From the NCBI GenBank assembly GCA_963715625.1, contig OY970260.1:1488001-1552000 (forward strand): a stretch of 64,000 nucleotides of DNA, read 5' to 3'. Made by a program: the position numbers and the translations under genes. Below the pieces are notes generated by a model. It was not told the DNA's origin and did not search any database. It saw only the letters and a list, made by a program, of their open reading frames with translations. Below, in pieces: positions 53,184 to 60,309 of this stretch. Every line of letters starts with the position of its first letter. The first letter of the stretch is position 1. This DNA comes from VRUE01 sp963715625 (GTDB lineage Bacteria > Actinomycetota > Thermoleophilia > Solirubrobacterales > 70-9).

Positions 53184-54332
53184 CTAGGCCGCTGCCGTCA
53201 TGTTTGCCGCGACGAGCTTCTTCAACTCATCGCTCGCCTCGAGGTGGACGCTGCGATCCTCGATCCCGACTGCCTCGACTTGCTCCTGGAACAGCCGTTC
53301 GGCATCGTCCAGGCTCAGTTCGATCGGCTCGCGAGTGCCGTCTGCGCCAACCAGCCGGAGGTCGAGGGGGCGGGACGCCGTGAGGGTGCATCGCGCCCGA
53401 AGATCCCATCCCTCGGCGCAACGCAGGGCGACGGCGTAGAGGGTGAGGGTGGCGAGCAGGACCCGCACCTCAACCGGGGCATAGCGCGTGAAGCCCAGGC
53501 GACGAAGTGCCGGGAAGGAAAGGTAGCCGAGATAGCGAGCGGTCGTGATTGACACCCCGCCACGATTGTCGACAACCCTTCCCCCGAATCCCCTTCTCCG
53601 GCCTTTATCGTCCTCCTCATACGGAATGCTTCGTTGAGGGGGGAGCGAAGTCAGCCCTTGCTCCGAGAGTCGTTTCCCGCCTTTGCCGCCCTTGGACTCA
53701 CTGCCGTCACCGAGATTGAGTGGGTCGCGGCGGGCGGCGAACTGGGCTTGCTCGGTGGGGTCGAGTCCGATGAGGCTGCTGGTGAGAGCGCGGGCGATGC
53801 GCAGCTGGCCGTGCGGTCCTTTGCGGTGCGAGTCCCAGGCTCCAAACAGAAGGTCGTGCGCAGAGGTCTCGAGGATCGGATCCAGGGCCTTGAGGTGTGC
53901 CCGCGACAGCTCCAGGCCATGCTCGCTAGCCTCGAAGGTGCCGCTGTCGTCTTCACTGGCGGAGAGTCTCAGCCATGCGTCGAAGAGTCGGTGCGGTGCC
54001 TCAAGCGTCGTGATCTTCACCGGCCCTCCGTCCGGAATCGGCACCGTCGTGTCGGAGACCGGCAGCGGATAGTCGCCGTTGCGATGCAGCTCGAGCAGCA
54101 CGTCCTCGATCCGGTTGGCTGCGGAGCCCACCGAGTCGAGCTCGATCGTCTTGCGCAACTCACCGTCAATATGGCGCTCGTGGATCTCCAGCCTTCCTTC
54201 GTAGGAGGGGGGCTGCACTGGCAACCCCCCCGCGGGCTCGAGGTCCTGTCGGAACTCGATGCCCGCTGGGCGTTCGGTCAACGGCTCGCTCGCAACTCCC
54301 TTGCGAAGTGCGGACATCAGGTCGAGCGTCAC
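53184..54332 (-). CDS. csb1: Csb1 (GSU0053 family), Cas7-like backbone of type I-G Cascade
   Basis: The product has 382 residues. Family landmarks: QPPSYEGRLEIHERHI, then NRIEDVLLELHRNGDYPLPV, then ALDPILETSAHDLLFGAWDS followed by HRKGPHGQLRIARALTSSLI, and RRGFGGRVVDNRGGVSITTA. Csb1 polymerises along the crRNA as the Cas7 equivalent. GTG 54332 has AAAGGAG 6 nt upstream. It is the first cas gene; the 245 bp upstream contain a promoter and a degenerate repeat (54462-54502) that appear to form a self-regulating mini-CRISPR. Confidence 0.92.
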   Translation of the reverse strand: MTLDLMSALRKGVASEPLTERPAGIEFRQDLEPAGGLPVQPPSYEGRLEIHERHIDGELRKTIELDSVGSAANRIEDVLLELHRNGDYPLPVSDTTVPIPDGGPVKITTLEAPHRLFDAWLRLSASEDDSGTFEASEHGLELSRAHLKALDPILETSAHDLLFGAWDSHRKGPHGQLRIARALTSSLIGLDPTEQAQFAARRDPLNLGDGSESKGGKGGKRLSEQGLTSLPPQRSIPYEEDDKGRRRGFGGRVVDNRGGVSITTARYLGYLSFPALRRLGFTRYAPVEVRVLLATLTLYAVALRCAEGWDLRARCTLTASRPLDLRLVGADGTREPIELSLDDAERLFQEQVEAVGIEDRSVHLEASDELKKLVAANMTAAA

Positions 54333-54425
54333 TTGTGCTCCTTTCTGTAGCCATGTAAGACAGCTTGAGATTGCGTATGCATTGCGACGTCTCTAAATGA
54401 AGCCGGGAAGTATTTCCCGGAGACT

Positions 54426-54502
54426 TTCATAATTTCTGGGTTGATCCCTTTGAACGACACCTCTTTAACGGAGCCCCCAATAAAGAGCTTCGGGGGTTGA
54501 AT
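54426..54502 (-). ncRNA. CreR-like mini-crRNA: one degenerate repeat plus pseudo-spacer in the cas operon leader
   Basis: On the minus strand 54502-54462 reads like one array repeat: it starts ATTC, has a CCCCC/GGGGG stem, then GGGGGCTCCGTT, which is identical to the array repeat over 12 bases, and ends GTTAAAGA, a match at 6 of 8 to the GTTGAAGG handle. The pseudo-spacer starts at 54461 (GGTGTCGTTCAAAGGGA). It matches the cas promoter site at 54525-54509 at 15 of 17 positions, differing only at 6 and 12. The predicted transcription start (~54493) lies at the repeat's 5' end. Known family: CreR/CreA RNAs that guide Cascade to repress cas or toxin promoters. The boundary 54426 assumes a 36-nt spacer. 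Confidence 0.7.
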
Positions 54503-54528
54503 ATACTTTCCCTATGAACAACACCCAA
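54500..54528 (-). promoter_or_regulatory. Predicted cas operon promoter overlapping a self-protospacer with TTG PAM
   Basis: On the minus strand TTGGGT (54528-54523) and TATATT (54505-54500) are separated by 17 bp, a good sigma-70-type -35/-10 pair. The protospacer complementary to the mini-crRNA (54525-54509) starts inside the -35 box, and the three bases before it, TTG (54528-54526), form a TTN PAM. Bound Cascade would cover both boxes. Confidence 0.65.
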
Positions 54529-54547
54529 GTAAACACCATGCTACCAT

Positions 54548-54558
54548 GATCCGGGATC
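54548..54558. promoter_or_regulatory. Short palindrome upstream of the toxin-antitoxin pair
   Basis: GATCC-G-GGATC is a perfect palindrome 20 bp upstream of the antitoxin GTG, followed by TATGCT (54566-54571) as a possible -10 box of a leaderless transcript. Ribbon-helix-helix antitoxins bind such sites; inferred from position. Confidence 0.35.
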
Positions 54559-54577
54559 CAATGGGTATGCTGAATTC

Positions 54578-54832
54578 GTGCAGGTTTCCGTTGAGCTCTC
54601 GGCCGCCGAGGTTGCCTGGATCGACCAAGCGGTTGCGAATGGGCTGTTCGAGAGCCGAGACGCGGCGATCAGGGGCGCGATCAACGGCGCGATCGGCGAC
54701 AGCCTGGATGACGCAGCCATCGGCGAGGCCTACCGGAGAGCGTATGAAGAACATCCGGAGGACGAGGGTCTGGGAGAAGCGGGATTGCAACTCCTCTCGC
54801 AGAGGATCCAGGCTGAGCGCGGGCACGCCTGA
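54578..54832 (+). CDS. Ribbon-helix-helix antitoxin of a MazEF-like module
   Basis: The product has 84 residues. The N-terminus MQVSVELSAAEVAWIDQAVA and GLFESRDAAIRGAINGAI match a ribbon-helix-helix DNA-binding dimer, with an acidic, probably disordered C-terminal tail (YRRAYEEHPEDEGLGEAG) that would bind the toxin. GTG 54578 has no Shine-Dalgarno but a -10-like TATGCT ends 7 bp before it, suggesting leaderless translation. It is divergent from csb1 over a 245-bp shared control region. Confidence 0.78.
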   Translation: MQVSVELSAAEVAWIDQAVANGLFESRDAAIRGAINGAIGDSLDDAAIGEAYRRAYEEHPEDEGLGEAGLQLLSQRIQAERGHA

Positions 54833-54880
54833 CCCGTCGGGTTGGCGCTACCGCCCTGCAAGTTCGAGGGAGGCGGCTGG

Positions 54881-55207
54881 GTGATCGCCCTGAATCGCGG
54901 AGACATCGTCCACGCGGACATCCCAAAGGTTGGTGAGCACCCGGCCGTTATCGTCTCGCGACAGGAGTCGATCGCGATTCGCACAGACGTTACCGTCGCG
55001 CTCATCACGAGTGTCGTCAGAGGTCTCCCTGCGGAGGTTCCCGTGAATACCGACGATGGCCTCGATCACTCGTCGGTCATCAACTGCGATCAGCTTTGGA
55101 CCCTCCCAAAGCGGGCGCTCTCCAAGAGGATTGGGCCGCTGCGCTATGAGAAGCTGCACAGGTTGGACGTGGCTCTCGCTATTGCACTGGGGCTGCCCAG
55201 GTCGTAG
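54881..55207 (+). CDS. mazF: MazF/PemK-family endoribonuclease toxin
   Basis: The product has 108 residues. The family signature is clear: LNRGDIVHADIPKVGEHPAV then IVSRQESI, TDVTVALITSVVRGLPAEVP and SSVINCDQLWTLPKRALSKR, with the Arg of the first loop and the Thr of LITS forming the RNase site. GTG 54881 is preferred over an upstream in-frame start because GGGAGG lies upstream and the protein then begins with the family's first strand. It follows the RHH antitoxin by 48 bp. It would cleave mRNA when the antitoxin is lost. Confidence 0.85.
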   Translation: MIALNRGDIVHADIPKVGEHPAVIVSRQESIAIRTDVTVALITSVVRGLPAEVPVNTDDGLDHSSVINCDQLWTLPKRALSKRIGPLRYEKLHRLDVALAIALGLPRS

Positions 55208-55218
55208 CGGCGAGAGCC

Positions 55219-55446
55219 CTATCGAGCAGCGACGCGCGCGGCGGCCGCCTCCTCGTAGCGCTCCGCGAGCGCGAGGGCGGCGTCCTGGATGCCTTTGAGG
55301 TCGGTCTGCTCCGCTTCGACGCGGAGCTCTCGGGCCCGCGCCCGGAGTTCGGTGGGGGTTTGGCTGGTCTCCCGCAGGCGCTTCTCCATCATCTCGATCG
55401 TCCAACGATGCTGATCTGGAACGTCTGGCCAGGGTCGCGCGGTCAT
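55219..55446 (-). CDS. Small helical protein of unknown function
   Basis: The product has 75 residues, mostly charged helix: HRWTIEMMEKRLRETSQTPT, ELRARARELRVEAEQTDLKG and ALALAERYEEAAAARVAAR. The heptad spacing suggests a coiled coil. It overlaps the end of the DUF4143 fragment by 4 bp and is convergent with mazF. No family known to me beyond a resemblance to small actinobacterial helical proteins. Confidence 0.6.
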   Translation of the reverse strand: MTARPWPDVPDQHRWTIEMMEKRLRETSQTPTELRARARELRVEAEQTDLKGIQDAALALAERYEEAAAARVAAR

Positions 55447-55806
55447 CGAGAGCAGTGTACCCAGGGTCCTGAGGCGAGAAAGTCATCCAGCGGCGTGCCG
55501 TCGCCGCCGATCAGGAGCTTCCTCGCCGGGCCGTGCGCGGCCTCGAAGGCGGCCATGCCGGGCAGGGCGTCGTGGCGGTGGCCGCTCTTCACCTCGATGG
55601 CGGTCAGCTTCGGGCCGCGCTCGACCACGAAGTCAACCTCCCTGCCGGGGTCGCGCCAGTAGAGGATCTCCTCCCGCGGGTCGCGATTCGCGAGAAGGTG
55701 GGCGCCGACGGCCGTCTCGACCAGGCGGCCCCATTGCTCGCGGCTCTCGCGTGCCTTGGCGAAGGTGCGGCCGGACGTGGCCGAGACGAGTCCGGTGGCA
55801 GAAACG
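55443..55806 (-). pseudogene. C-terminal fragment of an AAA ATPase with DUF4143 domain
   Basis: Only the last ~120 residues remain. They read VSATSGRTFAKARESREQWG, RLVETAVGAHLLA, then the nuclease-like WRDPGREVDFVVE and IEVKSGHRHDALPGMAAFEA. In intact proteins an AAA+ ATPase domain of ~250 residues precedes this. The sequence upstream of 55806 does not continue the family; instead a small plus-strand gene begins at 55836. The truncation suggests insertion/deletion at this spot, next to the CRISPR/toxin-antitoxin island. Confidence 0.75.
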
Positions 55807-55835
55807 AAAAAGTCTCTGAGTCCTACACTCGGCGT

Positions 55836-56147
55836 ATGTTGAGATGGCCTCGATATCGATTCCGAACCTGGGCGCGGGAGCACCTCCCCGTCCCCCTTGC
55901 GTATTTGTTTCCGGCCGGAAGCAAGGACTGCGGCCGCCACGAGTGGTTCCGCAACGACGAGCACACCGACATCTGCTGGCATTGCACGGTTGGCGAACGC
56001 GACCACGTACCCCAGCGGATTGACCCAGACGGCAGACTCTGGCAGGCGTTGAATCAGGCGGCTCGCGCCGGGAGTTCCAATGCTCAAGAGATCGTCAACC
56101 GGATGATCGCCGAAGACGAAGAAGCCAGGTGCATCGCGAAGGCGTGA
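55836..56147 (+). CDS. Small protein with Cys/His cluster, unknown function
   Basis: The product has 103 residues. A cluster CGRHEWFRNDEHTDICWHC could bind zinc. The N-terminal part is basic and aromatic (RWPRYRFRTWAREHLPVPLA). A TACACT -10-like box ends 8 bp before ATG 55836, suggesting a leaderless transcript. It sits at the breakpoint of the DUF4143 gene, so may have arrived with the event that truncated it. Function unknown. Confidence 0.55.
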   Translation: MLRWPRYRFRTWAREHLPVPLAYLFPAGSKDCGRHEWFRNDEHTDICWHCTVGERDHVPQRIDPDGRLWQALNQAARAGSSNAQEIVNRMIAEDEEARCIAKA

Positions 56148-56169
56148 AGCGGGTGTAGTTTCGAGTGGC

Positions 56170-57561
56170 TCAGCCCAGCTTCGGGCTGCGCCAGGGCTGG
56201 GCAAGCCGCCCGGCCAAATCGTCGCCCAGGCCCTCGATCGGGACTCTGGTCTGCTCCAGCGAGTCCCGGTCTCGAAGCGTGACCGTGTCGTCTTCCATCG
56301 TCTGGCCGTCGACGGTGATGCCCCAGGGGGTGCCGATCTCGTCCTGGCGGCGGTAGCGCTTGCCGATCGAGCCGCCCTCGTCGAACTCGGCGGGGAGGCG
56401 TGTGCGGAGGTCGTTGAAGATCTCCCGGGCCTTCTCGGGCATGCCCTCCTTGGAGACGAGGGGGAGGACCGCGGCCTTGACCGGCGCCAGCTTCGGGTGC
56501 AGGCGCAGCACCGTGCGCTGGCGTCCCTCCACTTCCTCGACGTCGTAGGAGTCGACCAGGAAGGCGAGGGTGGCGCGATCGGCGCCGGCCGCGGGCTCGA
56601 TCACGTGCGGGACGTAGCGCTCCTTGGTCTGCTGGTCGAAGTACTCGAGCTTCTCGCCGCTGAACTCGGCGTGCTGGGTGAGGTCGAAGTCGCCGCGGTT
56701 GGCGATCCCCTCCAGCTCCGACCAGCCGATCGGGAAGAGGTACTCGACGTCGCTGGTCGCCGAGGAGTAGTGGGAGAGCTCCTCGGCGTCGTGGGGCCGC
56801 ACGCGCAGGAACTCGGGGCGGATGCCGAGCTCCGTGTACCAGCGCTCGCGAGCCTCGATCCACTCGCGGTACCAGCGCTCCGCCTCGGCCGGCGGCACGA
56901 AGAACTCCATCTCCATCTGCTCGAACTCGCGGGTGCGGAAGATGAAGTTGCCCGGCGTGATCTCGTTGCGGAAGGACTTGCCGATCTGGGCGATGCCGAA
57001 GGGCGGCTTCTTGCGCGCGAAGGCCATCACGTTCTTGAAGTTGATGAAGATGCCCTGTGCCGTCTCCGGCCGCAGGTAGACCTCCGAGCCCTCGCCCGCC
57101 ACCGGCCCGATGTGGGTCTCGAACATCAGGTTGAACTGGCGCGGCTCCGAGAGCTCGCCGCCGCAATCCGGGCAGCGCAGCTCGGCAGCCGGGTCGCCGC
57201 CCTCGGCCTCGACCGCTTCGCGCAGGTGGTCCTCCCGCCAGCGCCTCTTGCACTTGCCGAGGCACTGGACGAGCGGGTCGGTGAAGCCCGCCAGGTGACC
57301 CGAGGCCTCCCAGACCCGCGGGTGCTGGAGGATCGCCGAGTCCAGCGCGACGATGTCGTCGCGCTCCTGCAGCATCGCCCGCCACCACTCGGCCTTGACG
57401 TTGTTCTTCAACAGCACCCCGTAGTGGCCGTAGTCGTAGGTCGAGCCGAGCCCGCCGTAGATCTCCGAGGACGGGAAGACGAAGCCGCGCCGCTTGCAGA
57501 GGGCGACGATCTCCTCCATCGAGACCTCGGTCGGGCGCGTCCCCTGCTCGGCGGTTCCCAT
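56170..57561 (-). CDS. glyQS: Glycyl-tRNA synthetase (dimeric, class II)
   Basis: The product has 463 residues. Class II motifs: FVFPSSEIYGGLGSTYDYGH, GPLG-like VLLKNNVKAEWW, motif 2 GKSFRNEITPGNFIFRTREF plus EQMEMEFFV, and motif 3 with the anticodon-binding C-terminal domain PIGWSELEGIANRGDFDLTQ onward. A CPDCG zinc pair is visible near residue 140. This alpha2-type GlyRS charges tRNA-Gly. ATG 57561 chosen because the family start EEIVALCKRRGFVFPS follows; a longer form is possible. Confidence 0.95.
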   Translation of the reverse strand: MGTAEQGTRPTEVSMEEIVALCKRRGFVFPSSEIYGGLGSTYDYGHYGVLLKNNVKAEWWRAMLQERDDIVALDSAILQHPRVWEASGHLAGFTDPLVQCLGKCKRRWREDHLREAVEAEGGDPAAELRCPDCGGELSEPRQFNLMFETHIGPVAGEGSEVYLRPETAQGIFINFKNVMAFARKKPPFGIAQIGKSFRNEITPGNFIFRTREFEQMEMEFFVPPAEAERWYREWIEARERWYTELGIRPEFLRVRPHDAEELSHYSSATSDVEYLFPIGWSELEGIANRGDFDLTQHAEFSGEKLEYFDQQTKERYVPHVIEPAAGADRATLAFLVDSYDVEEVEGRQRTVLRLHPKLAPVKAAVLPLVSKEGMPEKAREIFNDLRTRLPAEFDEGGSIGKRYRRQDEIGTPWGITVDGQTMEDDTVTLRDRDSLEQTRVPIEGLGDDLAGRLAQPWRSPKLG

Positions 57562-57598
57562 GCCGGAACCGTATCGGCTGCGATAATCCCGCCTTCCT

Positions 57599-57910
57599 GT
57601 GCCCATTTACGAGTACAAGTGCGAGAACGGCCACGTCTTCGACGTGATCCAGCGGATGAGCGACGATCCGCTCACCGAGTGCCAGGAGTGCGGCGCCCCC
57701 GCGGTGCGCGTCCTGCACCCCGTCGCCGTCCACTTCAAGGGCTCCGGCTTCTACAACACCGACTACGGCAAGAAGAAGAAGAAGAAGGGCGGCGCCGACG
57801 GCGCCTCTTCCGGCGAGGGCTCCGGCGAGTCGAAGCCCGCCGAGGCCAAGTCGAGCGACTCGAAATCCTCTGCCGATTCGAAGCCAAAGGCGTCGGCCAC
57901 CAGCGACTGA
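57599..57910 (+). CDS. FmdB-family zinc ribbon protein
   Basis: The product has 103 residues, GTG start. The CxxC zinc ribbon typical of FmdB is MPIYEYKCENGHVFDVIQRM and LTECQECGAPAVRVLHPVAV, followed by FKGSGFYNTDY and a lysine run, then a Ser/Glu/Lys low-complexity tail. FmdB proteins are proposed small regulators. It is divergent from glyS over 37 bp. Confidence 0.88.
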   Translation: MPIYEYKCENGHVFDVIQRMSDDPLTECQECGAPAVRVLHPVAVHFKGSGFYNTDYGKKKKKKGGADGASSGEGSGESKPAEAKSSDSKSSADSKPKASATSD

Positions 57911-57967
57911 GCTGCATTGACCGTCGTATGCACGGTCAAAACAGCACGGGTCCTCTGTTTGGGTTCG

Positions 57968-59209
57968 CTATCCGTCGAGGAGGCGCTTTACGGCCCGGCG
58001 GCGGGTTGACTCCGGCACTTCGACGCTGCTTTCGGGACCGACGCCGCAGCCCGAGTTGACGCCGGCGCAGAGCACGTCGGCGGGGGCGCTGCCGCCGATC
58101 GCGGCGGCGAGGACCAGCTGCGGCATCGTCAGGAAGCCCATGTCGCTGACGAAGGCCTTCGGCGCGTCCCAGCCGATGATCGGCCCCTTGACGAAGTTGT
58201 AGGGGATGCGGAGGGGGTCGGTGAGCCGTCCCTTGATCCCGTTGATCACCTCCTGCTGGGCCTGCTCGCGGTCGAAGTCGCTGTACCCGATCGAGTAGTA
58301 GCTGCGGCCGGGGCCGGGGCATTCGCTCGGCTTGCGCACCCGCGCGTAGGCGAGCGCCTTTTCCCCGTTCAGCGTGCTCTCGCCCTTGGGCAGCCTGATC
58401 GTCACGCCGCCCTGGCCGCCGCCGGCGCCGCCGGAGATGTCGGCGCAGAGCTTGTGCTCGAGGTTCACCTCGACGCCGCCGACCGCGTCGATCAGGTCTT
58501 CGAAGCCGGTGAAGTCGACGATCGCCACGTGGTCGACCTCGAGGTCGAGGAACCCTTCGACCGCTTCGATCTGCGCGGCGGCGCCGCCGAAGGCGTAGGC
58601 GGCGTTGATCTTCTGCGGGCTCTGGCCGGGGATCTCGGCGTAGGAGTCGCGCGGGATCGAGAGCTTGCGGAAGGCGCCGCCGCCGGCGCGGATCAGCATC
58701 AGCGTGTCGGCGCGGAATTCGCCCACCGAGCAGGGATCGTGCGGCGCGTCGCCGTGGGATTGCTGCTCGAAGCACTCCTCCGAGGGGGCCGCCCCGGGCT
58801 CCTTGGTGTCGGGCGGGCGGGCGTCGGTACCTATCACCAGGATCGTCTGCGCGCTCGGCAGCAGCATCGGGTTGCCGTGCAGGGCGTCCTTCGCTTCCCC
58901 GGAGAGCTTGAAGGACTGCAGCTGGGCCGAGACGGCGAAGGCGAGGAAGCTGAGCCCGACCCAGCCCAGCGCCGCCAGCCCGACCCACCTGAGCACGCGC
59001 CGCCGGGTCCAGCGACGGGGCGGTCCCGGGCGTTCGGGCTTCGGGCGCTTGTCGCCCTTGTCCCGCCTCCAGGGCTTCGGCGCGCGCGGCGTCCGCTCTC
59101 TGAGGCTCGAGAGGTCTGGGGACCGCAGCCTCGACAGAAGGCCTTTCCGGGACCGGTAGACCTTGTACTCGGGCGGCCCGGAGGGCTGCTGCTCGCCATT
59201 GTCGGCCAT
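57968..59209 (-). CDS. LytR-CpsA-Psr (LCP) family cell-wall glycopolymer ligase
   Basis: The product has 413 residues. A basic cytosolic N-terminus is followed by one membrane helix (~74-95). The LCP domain starts TILVIGTDARPPDT and continues with EFRADTLMLIRAG, KLSIPRDSYAEIPG, INAAYAFGG, the late conserved GYSDFDREQAQQEVINGIKG and Arg/Asp residues that bind the polyprenyl-pyrophosphate. Such enzymes attach teichoic-acid-like or capsular polymers to peptidoglycan. Divergent from the ROK kinase over 128 bp. Confidence 0.92.
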   Translation of the reverse strand: MADNGEQQPSGPPEYKVYRSRKGLLSRLRSPDLSSLRERTPRAPKPWRRDKGDKRPKPERPGPPRRWTRRRVLRWVGLAALGWVGLSFLAFAVSAQLQSFKLSGEAKDALHGNPMLLPSAQTILVIGTDARPPDTKEPGAAPSEECFEQQSHGDAPHDPCSVGEFRADTLMLIRAGGGAFRKLSIPRDSYAEIPGQSPQKINAAYAFGGAAAQIEAVEGFLDLEVDHVAIVDFTGFEDLIDAVGGVEVNLEHKLCADISGGAGGGQGGVTIRLPKGESTLNGEKALAYARVRKPSECPGPGRSYYSIGYSDFDREQAQQEVINGIKGRLTDPLRIPYNFVKGPIIGWDAPKAFVSDMGFLTMPQLVLAAAIGGSAPADVLCAGVNSGCGVGPESSVEVPESTRRRAVKRLLDG

Positions 59210-59337
59210 GAAAGACTGCGGGAATCATGCCTATGCCCCCGGTCGCCCGCCTCCAGCCCCATCGAAAGCTCGCGTGAGTGCCCGTGAACTCGGAGCGATC
59301 CCCCGTGCATATCTGATTCTTCGGGGGTGAGCGGAGA

Positions 59338-60309
59338 GTGAACAGTTATGGCGAAATCATCGGGGTGGACCTGGGCGGGACGAAGATGCTGCTCGGCGTC
59401 CTCGACCCCGACTCCAAGGTGCTCTGGGAGAGCCGCGAGGCCTCGACCGGACAGACCGAGGAGGAGCTGCTCGAGCTCCTGGTGCGCGAGGTGGACGAGG
59501 CGCGCGCCGCCCGCCCGGGCGCGATCGCCGTCGGCCTCGGCATCCCGGCGACGATCGACCACGGCAGGGGCATCGCGATCTCGGCCGTCAACCTGCCGCT
59601 GGAGGGCGTGCCGATCCGCGACCTCGTCGCCGAGCGGACCGGGCTGCCGGTCTTCGTCGACAACGACGCCAACGTCGCTGCCCTCGCCGAGCACCTCTAC
59701 GGCGCGGCGAAGGGCGCCGAGAACGCGGTGATGCTGACGATCGGCACCGGGGTCGGCGGGGGGCTGATCATCGGCGGCGAGGTCTACCGCGGCTCGACCG
59801 GGGCCGGGGCCGAGCTCGGCCACACGGTGATCGCGATGGACGGGCCTCCCTGCCAGGGGAGCTGCCCCGGGCGCGGTTGCGTGGAGACGCTCGCCTCGGG
59901 CACGGCGATCGGCCGGGAGGGGCTGGCCGCCGCAGAACGCGAGCCCGATTCCGTCCTCGGCAGGATGCTCGCGGACGGCGAGCAGGTCGACGGCAGGGCG
60001 GTGACCGAGGCGGCGCTGAACGGGGATTCCGCCGCCCGCGCCGTCTTCGACCTGGTCGGCCGCCGGCTCGGCGTCGCCATGACCAGCTTCGCCAACATCT
60101 TCGAGCCCGAGGCGATCGTGGTCGGCGGCGGGGTGATCGCCGCCGGCGACCTGCTGCTCGACCCCGCCCGGCGCGAGCTGGAAGCGCGGGCGCTGCCGCC
60201 GATGAACCGCACACCCGTCCTCGCCGCCGAGCTGGGCAGCGACGCCGGCATGATCGGCGCCGCCGCGCTGGCGCGGATCGAGCTCGCGGAATCGGAAGGG
60301 GGCGGCTGA
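59338..60309 (+). CDS. ROK-family sugar kinase (glucokinase-like)
   Basis: The product has 323 residues, GTG start. ATP-binding motif IIGVDLGGTKMLLGVLD; sugar-binding ENAVMLTIGTGVGGGLIIGG; GAGAELGHTVIA, and the zinc motif CPGRGCVETLASG with the upstream Cys of GPPCQGSC. This set defines the ROK group of glucokinases/N-acyl-hexosamine kinases. The stop overlaps the rsmI start (TGATG). Confidence 0.9.
   Translation: MNSYGEIIGVDLGGTKMLLGVLDPDSKVLWESREASTGQTEEELLELLVREVDEARAARPGAIAVGLGIPATIDHGRGIAISAVNLPLEGVPIRDLVAERTGLPVFVDNDANVAALAEHLYGAAKGAENAVMLTIGTGVGGGLIIGGEVYRGSTGAGAELGHTVIAMDGPPCQGSCPGRGCVETLASGTAIGREGLAAAEREPDSVLGRMLADGEQVDGRAVTEAALNGDSAARAVFDLVGRRLGVAMTSFANIFEPEAIVVGGGVIAAGDLLLDPARRELEARALPPMNRTPVLAAELGSDAGMIGAAALARIELAESEGGG

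Noticed and set aside
54443..54528. The 17-bp near-repeat upstream of csb1 as a plain direct-repeat operator for a transcription factor
   Set aside because: Possible, but it would not explain the start exactly at the repeat handle, the TTN PAM, or mismatches at positions 6 and 12. Kept as the main alternative.
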